A DNA stretch of 64,000 nucleotides, taken from assembly GCA_046590205.1 (NCBI GenBank), contig JBKJTT010000037.1:6016-70015 (forward strand), given 5' to 3'. A program made the translations under genes and the position numbers. Shown here piece by piece: positions 6,583 to 15,232 of the stretch. The stretch is from DATDEW01 sp046590205 (GTDB lineage: Bacteria > Bacteroidota > Ignavibacteria > Palsa-1295). Each line of letters starts with the position of its first letter. Within the stretch, counting starts at the first letter, position 1. Below the pieces are notes generated by a model that saw only the letters and a program-made list of their open reading frames with translations, made no database searches and was not told the DNA's origin.

Positions 6583-9210
6583 TTACTTCCTCTTCCTTGT
6601 CGTTGTAACCTTCTTCTCCTTGAGCGCGACCTTCTCTGCCGGTGTCTTTGTATCAAAGACGATCTGCATTGCTTGGTCTATGCGTTCGATGGGGATGATG
6701 TTCAGCCCTTTTAATACCTGCTTTGGTATTTCGGTAAGTGTCTTCCGATTCTCTTCGGGGATGAGAACAATCTTGATGCCCTCGCGCTGTGCGGCAAGGA
6801 GCTTCTCCTGCAATCCGCCGATAGCAAGTACATTTCCGCGAAGCGTGACTTCGCCTGTCATTGCAATGTCGCCACGAACGGGCTTGCCTGTGAGTGCTGA
6901 TGTCATTGCAACGGTCATGGTAATACCTGCCGATGGACCATCTTTCGGAATCGCGCCTTCAGGGAAGTGAGCATGAATTTCCTTATCCTTCATGAAGTTC
7001 GGCTTTAAGCCAAGCTCTTTTGCTCTTGAGCGAATGTACGAAAGCGCGGCTTGCGCCGATTCTTTCATCACATCACCAAGCTGACCTGTAAGCGAAAGTT
7101 TTTCCGTGCCTGACATGATAAGCACTTCGACAGGAAGCACATCACCGCCTGTTGATGTCCATGCTAGGCCCATCACTGCGCCGACTTTATGGTCAAGCTC
7201 TTTTTTCGCTGTCTGGTATTTCTCAATGCCGAGATACTCGACAACTTTCTTATCATCAACCTCAAGTTTGAAATCAGGATTGATGGATAATTTTTGGCGT
7301 GGCGGAGCTTCTGTTTCAGGAGCAGTCGCGCCTTCGAGCTTCCCTTCTTCTGTTACGATAACTTCTGAAAGGTCTTTCGACTTCGCATCTTCCTTGACAA
7401 CATACGCATCAGCAACAGCAAGACGCGCGATCTTTCGGCAAGCAGTTGCGATCTTGCGAACAAGCTCACGCACACCAGCTTCCTCGGTATAGTTACGAAT
7501 GATCTTAAGTATCGAAGCATCGGTGAAGTTCACGTTCTCTTTCGGCAAGCCATGCGCTTCAAGCTGTGTAGGGATGATATGCGTCTTCGCAATCTCAAGC
7601 TTTTCATGTTCGAGGTAACCAGGAAGTTCTATGACTTCCATTCTATCTAAAAGCGGAAGCGGAATGTTATACTTCACATTCGCTGTCGTCACAAAGAACA
7701 CATTCGAGAGATCGTAATCAACTTCGAGATAATGATCGTTGAATGTATGGTTCTGCTCTGGGTCAAGAACTTCAAGTAATGCTGACGACGGGTCGCCACG
7801 GAAATCCGTTGACATCTTATCAATTTCATCAAGCAAGATAACAGGGTTCGTTACGCCTGCCCTCTTCATTGACTGAATGATTTTCCCCGGAAGCGCACCG
7901 ATATATGTACGACGATGACCGCGAATCTCTGCTTCATCACGCACTCCACCAAGGGAGATGCGAACGAACTCACGTCCGAGCGACTTCGCAATAGAACGAG
8001 CAAGCGACGTCTTGCCAACGCCCGGCGGACCAACGAGACAGAGTATCTGCCCTTTCATTTTGTCAACCAAGTTCAGAACAGCGATGTGTTCTAAGATGCG
8101 GTCTTTCGGTTTTTCAAGTCCGTAATGATCGGCTTCGAGCACTGCCTTTACAGTATCGATATTCAAATTATCAGCACTGCGCTTATGCCACGGCACACCG
8201 ACAAGCATTTCGAGATACGTACGTATAACACCTGACTCCGGCGACATAGCCGGTGTCTTCTTTAAGCGTTCTATCTCTTCATCTGCCTTGACCTGCACTG
8301 CTTCAGGGAGTTTTGCATCTTTAATTTGCAGTGCAAGTTTCCCGAGTTCAGGATGTTCATCAAGTGCATCTCCATCGAGTTCATTCTGCAACGCCTTCAT
8401 CTGTTCATAGATAAAATATTTGCGCTGCGTTTTCTGAATGGTGTTCTGCACCTTCTGGTCAATGTCCTGCTCTATCTTGAGTATATCGATCTCACTTGCA
8501 AGAAGCGCAGAGATATGCAAGTACTGCTCACGAATATCGGTAAGCTCTAATACTTTCTGCTTCGATTGCAAATCTTTGGCAATGTGTGCCGCAATGTAAA
8601 AGAGTTTGCGGCGCGGGTCTGTCATGTTCTCAAAGCTCATCAGCACTTCCGGCGGATGCGACGGGGCTTGGCGCATGTACTCGCGGAACTGGTCACCCGT
8701 ATGTCTAACAAGTGCGATAAGCTCTTTATGATCGAGATCGGTCGGCTTGATAATATCAACTTCTGCTTCAATGTGTCCGTCGCTCTCGTAATAATTCTTC
8801 ACGAGTGCTTGCTCAAGTCCGTCAACGAGTACTTTTACAAGTCCGTTAGGAAGTGAGATAACGCGGACAACACGAGCGAACGTACCATGACGGTAAAGGT
8901 CTTCCTTTGGCGGATCATCGGATGCCGAGTTCTTTTGCGCGACAAGGAAAATATACTTCTGCTCTTTTGCTATCGCTGCGCGAGTTGCCGAGAGCGATGA
9001 CTCGCGACCGACAAGCACAGGAAATACCATGTACGGAAAGATAACGACATCGCGAAGCGTCAGGACGGGGACTCTGGACGGGACATCGATAACATCGATC
9101 GGTTCGGGGATAGACGACAGGTCAACTTGCGTCGTTACCTGTTCAAGCTCTACTTTCGGCTCAAGCGCTAATTGCTTCGCCGATTTCTTTTTGGTGGTTG
9201 TTTTTGCCAT
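6583..9210 (-). CDS. lon: ATP-dependent protease Lon
   Basis: An 875-residue cytoplasmic Lon protease that degrades misfolded and regulatory proteins. Domains in order: N-terminal LON substrate domain (VPVLTLRDVVIFPYMVFPV near 50), coiled coil, AAA+ module with Walker A GPPGVGKTSLA and Walker B ILLDEIDK, and the proteolytic domain with the Ser-Lys dyad S760 (GPSAG) and K803 (LQEKLLAA). The start is set at ATG 9210, which follows AAAGGAAGG; an in-frame ATG 19 codons upstream is less likely. There is a Lys-rich tail and an insert before the protease domain. Divergent from hsp20, with stress-type regulatory sites between them. Confidence 0.95.
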   Translation of the reverse strand: MAKTTTKKKSAKQLALEPKVELEQVTTQVDLSSIPEPIDVIDVPSRVPVLTLRDVVIFPYMVFPVLVGRESSLSATRAAIAKEQKYIFLVAQKNSASDDPPKEDLYRHGTFARVVRVISLPNGLVKVLVDGLEQALVKNYYESDGHIEAEVDIIKPTDLDHKELIALVRHTGDQFREYMRQAPSHPPEVLMSFENMTDPRRKLFYIAAHIAKDLQSKQKVLELTDIREQYLHISALLASEIDILKIEQDIDQKVQNTIQKTQRKYFIYEQMKALQNELDGDALDEHPELGKLALQIKDAKLPEAVQVKADEEIERLKKTPAMSPESGVIRTYLEMLVGVPWHKRSADNLNIDTVKAVLEADHYGLEKPKDRILEHIAVLNLVDKMKGQILCLVGPPGVGKTSLARSIAKSLGREFVRISLGGVRDEAEIRGHRRTYIGALPGKIIQSMKRAGVTNPVILLDEIDKMSTDFRGDPSSALLEVLDPEQNHTFNDHYLEVDYDLSNVFFVTTANVKYNIPLPLLDRMEVIELPGYLEHEKLEIAKTHIIPTQLEAHGLPKENVNFTDASILKIIRNYTEEAGVRELVRKIATACRKIARLAVADAYVVKEDAKSKDLSEVIVTEEGKLEGATAPETEAPPRQKLSINPDFKLEVDDKKVVEYLGIEKYQTAKKELDHKVGAVMGLAWTSTGGDVLPVEVLIMSGTEKLSLTGQLGDVMKESAQAALSYIRSRAKELGLKPNFMKDKEIHAHFPEGAIPKDGPSAGITMTVAMTSALTGKPVRGDIAMTGEVTLRGNVLAIGGLQEKLLAAQREGIKIVLIPEENRKTLTEIPKQVLKGLNIIPIERIDQAMQIVFDTKTPAEKVALKEKKVTTTRKRK

Positions 9211-9283
9211 ACCTTCCTTTAACAAATCTTTTGCCAAAGTGTGCGATTTTGGTGAGGGTAAGAACAAATGACGAATTTCTTAC

Positions 9284-9362
9284 CGTAGGGGCACATTGAA
9301 TGTGCCCCTCTTCAAGATTAGAAAAAACTAAGAGGACAGGCACATTCAATGCGCCCCTACAT
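9284..9362. repeat. Two-armed GTAGGGGCAC inverted repeat, MITE-like
   Basis: A hairpin at 9288-9308 (8-base arms GGGGCACA around a 5-base loop) and a related imperfect hairpin at 9339-9358 are themselves mirror images, so the whole 79 bases can fold as a long inverted repeat with GTAG at one end and CTAC at the other. It belongs to the same family as 3148-3175. No coding sequence. It lies between the hsp20 palindromes and lon. Confidence 0.7.
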
Positions 9363-9418
9363 ACTGACATTTTGTCAGTTACAACTGACATTTTGTCAAA
9401 GTAACTGACAATTTGTCA
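9363..9418. promoter_or_regulatory. Three phased TGACA-n3-TGTCA palindromes
   Basis: Copies centred at 9371, 9392 and 9412 read ACTGACA-TTT-TGTCAGT, TGACA-TTT-TGTCA and TGACA-ATT-TGTCA. Spacings of 21 and 20 bases place them on one face of the helix. They lie about 105 bases upstream of a sigma-54-like site and hsp20, and could also serve lon. Likely binding sites of an activator or stress regulator; the protein is unknown. Confidence 0.65.
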
Positions 9419-9471
9419 CTGGTGCGATGAATATACACGTCAATTTAACTCGATTTTGGGTGTTTTTCGCT

Positions 9472-9488
9472 TTGGCACGATTTTTCAT
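9472..9488 (+). promoter_or_regulatory. Candidate sigma-54 promoter of hsp20
   Basis: TTGGCACG is a perfect -24 element. Four bases further comes TTCAT where TTGCA is expected, so the -12 GC is missing. With the three palindromes upstream acting like enhancer sites, RpoN control of hsp20 is plausible but unproven. Confidence 0.4.
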
Positions 9489-9535
9489 TAGTATTTATTA
9501 TAACCAAAACAATTTGATAGAAAGGAAACACAACA

Positions 9536-9967
9536 ATGTTCGCAATACAACGAAACCCACTTTTTCCACAGGTCATGAAAGACTTCGATTGGTTCTTCAA
9601 TGACCAAAACCGCCCGACTGGCGGCTCACTCGTTCCGAGAGTTAACATCTCCGAAGATACCAACAGCATCTATATTCATGCCGAGCTTCCCGGCTTGAGC
9701 CAAGAAGACGTAAAAGTATCCGTTACTGACGGCATCCTCACGCTTCGCGGTGAGAAGAAGAAGGAAGTTAAGCATGAGGAGCGTAACTACCACCGCATCG
9801 AACGCCGGTACGGCGAGTTTGTGCGCCAGTTCACGCTGCCGGAGAACGTAACCCTCGAAGGGATTAAAGCAGACTTTAAGAACGGCGTCTTAGAGGTAAC
9901 CTTACCGAAGGCAACCCCCGAAGCCCCAAAAGAGCGCGAGATTCCGATCAATGTCAGCTTGAATTAA
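9536..9967 (+). CDS. Small heat-shock protein, Hsp20 family
   Basis: A 143-residue alpha-crystallin-type chaperone that holds unfolding proteins without using ATP. The alpha-crystallin domain spans about residues 38-135: VPRVNISEDTNSIYIHAELP at its start, GILTLRGEKKKE in the middle and FKNGVLEVTLPKA near the end. The C-terminal IPI motif (REIPINVSLN), which docks neighbouring dimers, is present. AAAGGAAA lies before the ATG. The gene is divergent from lon and upstream of dnaK, and its control region has three palindromes and a sigma-54-like element. Confidence 0.95.
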   Translation: MFAIQRNPLFPQVMKDFDWFFNDQNRPTGGSLVPRVNISEDTNSIYIHAELPGLSQEDVKVSVTDGILTLRGEKKKEVKHEERNYHRIERRYGEFVRQFTLPENVTLEGIKADFKNGVLEVTLPKATPEAPKEREIPINVSLN

Positions 9968-9990
9968 GCTAACTCAGACAGTTGAGATAG

Positions 9991-10022
9991 AAGGGACGTG
10001 CCGAAAAACGGTATGTCCCTTT
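9991..10022 (+). terminator. Hairpin terminator after hsp20
   Basis: Thirteen-base arms (AAGGGACGTGCCG pairing with a downstream copy through two G-U pairs) around five A residues, ending in TT. Confidence 0.65.
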
Positions 10023-10040
10023 CAGAGCATAAAAAAGCGG

Positions 10041-10048
10041 TATTTTTG
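10041..10048 (+). promoter_or_regulatory. TAnnTTTG promoter box of the 35-residue peptide gene
   Basis: TATTTTTG, a full -7 match, 30 bases before the ATG at 10079. It rules out the longer reading frame that starts at 9998, since that start would lie upstream of the promoter. Confidence 0.55.
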
Positions 10049-10078
10049 CAGTCCGTAATTCAAACAAATAATAGAAAT

Positions 10079-10186
10079 ATGTTCGTAAAAATACTAATGC
10101 TCGTAATCATCGCTTTGACAGCACTTATGATGCTCGCTACAATCGTTACCCGCGGACCGAAGAAGAAATACGATTCGGTCAATTGA
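10079..10186 (+). CDS. Small single-pass membrane protein (35 residues)
   Basis: A short reading frame with one hydrophobic helix (KILMLVIIALTALMMLATI, about residues 4-22) followed by a basic tail (RGPKKKYDSVN). By the positive-inside rule the tail should face the cytoplasm. It has its own promoter box and sits between the hsp20 terminator and dnaK, so it may be part of the stress response. No family is recognised. Short length leaves some doubt that it is translated, but promoter, ATG and stop are well placed. Confidence 0.55.
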   Translation: MFVKILMLVIIALTALMMLATIVTRGPKKKYDSVN

Positions 10187-10247
10187 GTGGGTAGTGGTCA
10201 GTGACCAGTGGTTAGTGGCTAGTTGAAATGCAGTGACACCTATGCGT

Positions 10248-10362
10248 GTCATTGCGAGGAACGACCGAAGGGAGTGACGAAGCAATCTAAACTTTTCCGG
10301 ATGTAGGCAACATCCGAGATTTTAGATTGCTTCGTCGGGCTAAAGCCGCTCCTCGCAATGAC
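10248..10362. repeat. 115-bp palindromic dispersed element
   Basis: The left arm begins GTCATTGCGAGGA and ends GAAGCAATCTAAA; the right arm is its approximate reverse complement, ending in CTCGCAATGAC. Between them is a small hairpin (CGGATGT and complement, 10298-10316). This resembles non-autonomous palindromic repeats found in many genomes. One arm occurs again at 40048-40087. The flanking tract 10187-10247, rich in GTTAGTGG-like words, resembles tracts at 20255-20300 and 22475-22512. Confidence 0.75.
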
Positions 10363-10423
10363 AGGCTTTTGAGTAGTCCTCAAAATGAAATAAAGTTTTT
10401 TAAAATGAATTAAATAAATACAA

Positions 10424-12316
10424 ATGAGTAAAATAATAGGAATTGACTTAGGCACAACGAACTCCTGCGTTTCCGTGATGGAAGGTACGCAGCCAGTCGT
10501 TATTGCCAGCGCCGAAGGGGCGCGCACAACACCATCTATCGTGGCTTTCACGAAATCGGGTGAACGCCTCGTCGGTCAGGCAGCGAAGCGTCAGGCGGTA
10601 ACGAATCCGCAAAACACAGTATATTCCATCAAACGTTTTATGGGTCGCCGCGCTGATGAAGTAAGCGAAGAGCAGAAGCTCGTTCCATATAAAGTAGTCG
10701 CAGGTGAAGGTAACTCCGCTCGCGTTGATATAAACGGTAAAATATATTCTCCGCCGGAAATCTCTGCAATGATCTTGCAGAAGATGAAGCAGACGGCAGA
10801 AGATTATCTTGGGCAGAAAGTAACCGAAGCAGTTATCACTGTCCCTGCATATTTCAATGATGCACAGCGTCAGGCAACGAAGGATGCTGGTGAGATCGCC
10901 GGACTTACCGTCCGCCGTATCATCAACGAACCAACAGCTGCGGCACTTGCCTACGGTCTTGATAAAAAAGGCATCAACGAGAAAGTCGTAGTCTATGACT
11001 TCGGCGGTGGTACGTTCGACGTATCGATCCTCGAACTTGCAGAAGGTGTTTTTGAAGTAAAATCAACCGACGGTGATACACATCTTGGCGGTGATAACAT
11101 TGACTCACGTCTTGTCGAGTACTTGGCTGATGAGTTCGTGAAGTCAGACGGCGTTGATCTTCGCAAAGACCCGATGGCACTTCAACGTTTGAAGGAAGCC
11201 GGCGAGAAAGCAAAGATCGAGCTTTCGCAGTTGATGCAGACGGAGATTAACCTCCCCTTCATCACAGCAACTGCTGACGGACCCAAGCACATGAACCTCA
11301 CGTTCACTCGTGCGAAGTTTGAGCAGCTCTGCGAGGATATCTTCCAGCGCACTATCGAGCCATGCAAACGCGCAATGGCAAATGCGAAGGTTACACCGAG
11401 CGACATCGATGAAGTTATTCTTGTCGGTGGTTCGACACGTATCCCGAAAGTACAGGAGCTTGTTCGCAACTTCTTCGGCAAAGAGCCGAACAAAGGTGTG
11501 AATCCGGATGAAGTTGTTGCAGTCGGTGCAGCTATTCAGGGTGCTGTACTCACAGGCGAAGTGAAGGATGTTCTTCTTCTCGACGTAACTCCGCTTACAC
11601 TCTCTATCGAGACACTCGGTGGTGTTGCAACGGCGATGATTCAGTCGAACACAACGATCCCGACTCGCAAGAGCGAGACATTCTCGACTGCTTCGGATAA
11701 CCAACCGTCTGTTGAGATACATATCTTGCAGGGTGAACGTCCGATGGCAAATGATAATAAGTCGCTCGGCAGATTCCATCTCGATGGCATCCCGCCTGCA
11801 CCGCGCGGCGTACCGCAAGTTGAAGTTACCTTCGATATTGATGCGAATGGTCTCTTGAACGTAAGCGCGAAAGATAAAGCATCGGGTAAAGAACAATCTA
11901 TCCGCATTACATCATCAGGTGGTCTCTCGAAAGAAGATATCGCAAAGATGAAGTCAGATGCAGATGCGAATAAAGCTGATGACTTGAAGCGTAAGGAGCA
12001 AGTGGATCTACGCAATCAAGGCGACCAGCTTGTCTTTACCTCACGCAAGCAGCTTGATGAGTTAAAAGATAAACTCAAACCCGAAGCGCAGGAAAAGATA
12101 AACGGCGCAGTGGGTGAACTTGAGAATGCACTCAAAGGCACAGACACAGCAGTTATCAAGACAGCTATCGATGTACTTAATAAGGTCTGGAGCGAAGCAT
12201 CAACAGAGATGTATAAAAACGCCGAAGCCCCACCACAACAAGGCGCATCCACCGGCGGTGAAGAGCCAAAAGTAGAAAACGCCGAGTACACGGTGATGGA
12301 TGATGAGAAGAAATAA
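10424..12316 (+). CDS. dnaK: Chaperone DnaK (Hsp70)
   Basis: A 630-residue cytoplasmic Hsp70 that folds and rescues proteins using ATP with DnaJ and GrpE. The actin-like ATPase domain has the phosphate-1 loop IGIDLGTTNSCVSVMEG, the signature VYDFGGGTFDVSI and VILVGGSTRIPKVQ. The substrate-binding domain follows the linker DVLLLDVTPLTLSIETLGG. A helical lid and an acidic C-terminus (KVENAEYTVMDDEKK, like the EEVD-type tails) complete it. Length is standard. No dnaJ or grpE lies beside it. The region upstream is occupied by a palindromic repeat, and no clear -7 box was found. Confidence 0.98.
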   Translation: MSKIIGIDLGTTNSCVSVMEGTQPVVIASAEGARTTPSIVAFTKSGERLVGQAAKRQAVTNPQNTVYSIKRFMGRRADEVSEEQKLVPYKVVAGEGNSARVDINGKIYSPPEISAMILQKMKQTAEDYLGQKVTEAVITVPAYFNDAQRQATKDAGEIAGLTVRRIINEPTAAALAYGLDKKGINEKVVVYDFGGGTFDVSILELAEGVFEVKSTDGDTHLGGDNIDSRLVEYLADEFVKSDGVDLRKDPMALQRLKEAGEKAKIELSQLMQTEINLPFITATADGPKHMNLTFTRAKFEQLCEDIFQRTIEPCKRAMANAKVTPSDIDEVILVGGSTRIPKVQELVRNFFGKEPNKGVNPDEVVAVGAAIQGAVLTGEVKDVLLLDVTPLTLSIETLGGVATAMIQSNTTIPTRKSETFSTASDNQPSVEIHILQGERPMANDNKSLGRFHLDGIPPAPRGVPQVEVTFDIDANGLLNVSAKDKASGKEQSIRITSSGGLSKEDIAKMKSDADANKADDLKRKEQVDLRNQGDQLVFTSRKQLDELKDKLKPEAQEKINGAVGELENALKGTDTAVIKTAIDVLNKVWSEASTEMYKNAEAPPQQGASTGGEEPKVENAEYTVMDDEKK

Positions 12317-12331
12317 GCATTGCTAATTTCG

Positions 12332-12339
12332 TATCTTTG
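12332..12339 (+). promoter_or_regulatory. TAnnTTTG promoter box of the exonuclease gene
   Basis: TATCTTTG lies 33 bases before the ATG at 12373 and just ahead of the dnaK terminator hairpin, so that hairpin would fall in the leader of the exonuclease transcript. Confidence 0.5.
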
Positions 12340-12340
12340 T

Positions 12341-12368
12341 AGAGGGTAGTTCATAACTACCCTCTTTT
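12341..12368 (+). terminator. dnaK terminator
   Basis: Ten-base arms (AGAGGGTAGT and complement) around a 5-base loop, followed by TTTTATTT. Confidence 0.75.
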
Positions 12369-12372
12369 ATTT

Positions 12373-13107
12373 ATGGCAAACACGCTTGTATTTGATATAG
12401 AAACTGTCCCGCTCAACTTCGACGAATCATTCGATGACGTGCAGAAGGAATACCTCCTACGAGGACTTGACACCGAGGAAAAGATAGAAAACCAGAAAGG
12501 TCTCGGCGGACTCAATCCCCTACTCGGGCAAGTTGTCTGCATCGGTATCTATCTGACAGAGCAGAAGCGCGGCTTCGGACTTTATCTAGGAGATGATGAC
12601 ATTGAAGAAATTATCGAGCTTGACGATATGAAGATAAAGTACAAAACCTTCATGGATGAAGGCGAGATGCTCGAGCACTTCTGGAAAGGTCTCACTGCCG
12701 ATAACTATTCTGCGTATGTCAGCTTCAACGGTCGCGGGTTTGACTGCCCGTTCCTTATGCTCCGCTCTGCGGCACTTGGCATTCGTCCGAGTGTAAACCT
12801 CATGGGCGGCACTCGGTGGAAGTTCACCGTCGGCGGTAACAACCGCGAGGTTGAGCATATTGATCTCCTTGATAAGTTAACCTACAGCTCCGGCTTTGAT
12901 AAAGCAGGCGCAACACGCAAATTCAATCTTGATTTTTATACGAAGGTATTTGGTGTACCCTCGCCAAAGTCTGGTGGCATCACCGGACATGAAGTCCCAC
13001 AGTTTTATGCTGAAGGCAGAATGCGTGAGATAGTGGAGTACTGCTTACGCGATGTCCGCTCGACAAGTGACCTTTACGAGAAATGGTGCGAGCTTTTGAA
13101 GTTCTAG
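12373..13107 (+). CDS. PolB-type 3'-5' exonuclease
   Basis: A 244-residue DEDD-family nuclease of the group annotated as predicted 3'-5' exonuclease related to the PolB proofreading domain. Exo I is FDIETVPL near residue 7, Exo II is YVSFNGRGFDCPFL near 118, and Exo III is YCLRDVRSTSDLYEKW at the C-terminus; the Asp and Glu residues needed for two-metal catalysis are in place. No polymerase domain is attached. It probably acts in DNA or RNA repair or maturation. It stands alone behind dnaK with its own promoter. Confidence 0.85.
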   Translation: MANTLVFDIETVPLNFDESFDDVQKEYLLRGLDTEEKIENQKGLGGLNPLLGQVVCIGIYLTEQKRGFGLYLGDDDIEEIIELDDMKIKYKTFMDEGEMLEHFWKGLTADNYSAYVSFNGRGFDCPFLMLRSAALGIRPSVNLMGGTRWKFTVGGNNREVEHIDLLDKLTYSSGFDKAGATRKFNLDFYTKVFGVPSPKSGGITGHEVPQFYAEGRMREIVEYCLRDVRSTSDLYEKWCELLKF

Positions 13108-13190
13108 TTGTTTTAAAATTATAGGGTAATGATTTATGACCAAATTGTTGGGCTAATTATGGTGTCTTATGTATATACTAGTCAATACAT

Positions 13191-13862
13191 ATGAAGACTA
13201 ACTACATATCCAATCTTTTACAGATATCCCTAATTCTTATAGGTTTATCTAGCTGTGTAACGACTTCAGATAATACTCAGCCATTTGCCATTGACACCGC
13301 AAACTTACATAGTTTTAAGAAAATAGATTTTTCATTTTCTGCTTCTGCGGTCAGCCAACATCAGTTTGTCACCCCAATACAGTTGGACACATCTGTTCTA
13401 ACCATATTTCTCAACACGGATGGCAAGGGAGATTGTTTTTGGACCGACTCAAACAGTGCCATTATATTCCGGAATGATACGAGTTACTATCGTGGTTCTG
13501 AAATCCTTGCTCAACGAGACTTTGTAAGTCTTTATCCCTCCAAAAATGGGACTACAATAGATTCAGGATGCTATACCTTCCATCTTGCTAGTGAATTTGT
13601 TTCACAACATTATCATGAATTTAAAGACCGTGGGATTTTATTCAAATTTCGCTCTCTAAAGTTAGTATCAATGGACAGCACAACAGCACTGTACTCAGCA
13701 TTCGGGGATGAATTGAGGGATATAATTAAAGATGTTCAAGATACAAGTTACGATAAATATACAAATTCTATGCGCCCCCCATTCAATGCAGATTACAAAC
13801 TGACAACAATATTATGGGACAAAGTCCCTACGCCAAACCTCACTATTCGGTTAAGGAAATAA
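13191..13862 (+). CDS. Hypothetical lipoprotein
   Basis: A 223-residue protein with a lipoprotein signal: positive start, hydrophobic LLQISLILIGL, lipobox LSSC near residue 22. The mature part is rich in Ser, Thr and Asp and has no recognised domain. The gene is clearly more AT-rich than its neighbours, which may mean later acquisition or weaker constraint. It stands alone between the exonuclease and the LolC-like gene. Function unknown. Confidence 0.7.
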   Translation: MKTNYISNLLQISLILIGLSSCVTTSDNTQPFAIDTANLHSFKKIDFSFSASAVSQHQFVTPIQLDTSVLTIFLNTDGKGDCFWTDSNSAIIFRNDTSYYRGSEILAQRDFVSLYPSKNGTTIDSGCYTFHLASEFVSQHYHEFKDRGILFKFRSLKLVSMDSTTALYSAFGDELRDIIKDVQDTSYDKYTNSMRPPFNADYKLTTILWDKVPTPNLTIRLRK

Positions 13863-13987
13863 ATTTGTTTCTACCAGATACAGCTTCAACACGGCTTATC
13901 CTTAAAAGCAATAAAATTTTCTATTACGATTTAGGACTTCTTTATATGGGTTTGTGTTACCCTTATGAATTTTTGCAATAACTTTCT

Positions 13988-15232
13988 ATCAAATACCCAT
14001 TTTACATAGCAAACCGCTACCTCCGCTCACGCAAGGATAACTCGTCGAAGACGGGGCGACGTTTCGTCTCCTTCGTTACGTGGATCTCTATAGGCGGCGT
14101 AGCTCTTGGCACAGCAACGCTCATCGTTGCGCTCTCTATCCTTGCAGGGTTCGAGAAAACATTAACGAACAATATCGTCGGCTACACTGCACATGCCGAA
14201 CTACTTTCTTACAATGCAAAAGGTTTTCCTGACTACGAAAGCACGAGAGCATACCTCAAAAGCAATGTCACAGAAATAAACAAGCTCTCCCCTTTTGTTG
14301 CAAGTGAGATTGTTTTGCGTTCATCGAAAGGAATCACTGGGCTTATCCTTAAAGGCGTTGAGCCGAATGATTCACTTGCTGTCGCTCTTCGGAAAATCGT
14401 TAAAGGAACTGCTGTAAGTTCGCAAGGCGATACGTTACCGCCGATAATTATATCAAGCGGCATTGCAAAAGAGCTTGGCACAGATGTCGGGAAATCAGTC
14501 ATCGCATTTCGTTTTCATCAAGGGATGAAATCACGCGAAGACCTGCTTGAGAACTTGCATAAGTTCAGAGTCGTCGGTATTTATGAAACAGGCATGACGG
14601 AGTATGACAATACTCTTGCCTATACAACGCTTGCAAGCGCGCAGGACTTTTTGCATTACACACCAAAGCGAGCAACGGGGTTTTCTGTTCTTGGCAATGA
14701 CATCAACGGCTCACGTGAACTCACCGAAAAGATAAATCGTACCCTCCGCTATCCTTACTACGCGACGAGCGTCTATGATATTTATCAGACCATCTTTGCA
14801 TGGATTGAGCTCCAAAAGAAACCGATACCGATAGTTCTCGGGCTTATCATTATTGTAGCTGCATTTAATATTATCTCGACGCTTCTTATTATGGTCATCG
14901 AGAAGACGCGCTCTGTTGGAGTCTTGAAGACCATCGGTGCATCGAATACAGGTGTAGCACAGATATTTCTGACCGAAGGACTTGCTATCTCTCTCGTCGG
15001 TGTAATCGTCGGTAATGCACTTGGCTTTGTTATTTGTTTTATTCAAGAACATTACCAAGTCTTCAAACTTAAGAGCGATATTTATTTTATGTCAAGCGTA
15101 CCAATCTCAATCGAGTGGCAGCACTATGCTATTGTCTCCGGGATAACTATTATAATCTCGCTTGCAGCGACGCTCATCCCGGCGCGCATCGCAAGCCGCA
15201 TCCTTCCACTCAAAGCATTGAAGTTCGGATGA
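13988..15232 (+). CDS. LolC/FtsX-like lipoprotein-releasing permease (non-canonical start)
   Basis: An inner-membrane permease of the LolC/LolE/FtsX type, part of an ABC system that extracts lipoproteins from the inner membrane; no ATPase gene is adjacent. From ATC 13988 it would read KYPFYIANRYLRSRKDNSSK, then the first membrane helix region (SIGGVALGTATLIVALSIL), a periplasmic domain and a C-terminal FtsX domain (IIVAAFNIISTLLIMVIEKT, SVGVLKTIGAS). The frame is open from the TAA at 13979-13981 but holds no ATG, GTG or TTG before codons near 14308-14315, which would remove the conserved N-terminus. ATC 13988 is a guess giving 414 residues. The stop overlaps the Nudix start (ATGA). Confidence 0.75.
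   Translation: MKYPFYIANRYLRSRKDNSSKTGRRFVSFVTWISIGGVALGTATLIVALSILAGFEKTLTNNIVGYTAHAELLSYNAKGFPDYESTRAYLKSNVTEINKLSPFVASEIVLRSSKGITGLILKGVEPNDSLAVALRKIVKGTAVSSQGDTLPPIIISSGIAKELGTDVGKSVIAFRFHQGMKSREDLLENLHKFRVVGIYETGMTEYDNTLAYTTLASAQDFLHYTPKRATGFSVLGNDINGSRELTEKINRTLRYPYYATSVYDIYQTIFAWIELQKKPIPIVLGLIIIVAAFNIISTLLIMVIEKTRSVGVLKTIGASNTGVAQIFLTEGLAISLVGVIVGNALGFVICFIQEHYQVFKLKSDIYFMSSVPISIEWQHYAIVSGITIIISLAATLIPARIASRILPLKALKFG

Noticed and set aside
9363..9418. Three palindromes considered as a short CRISPR-like array
   Set aside because: The units are 13-17 bases with only 4-8 base gaps and are themselves palindromic; no spacers and no cas genes.
11144..11896. 250-codon frame antisense to dnaK
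   Set aside because: A common artefact opposite dnaK; no start signals or recognisable protein.
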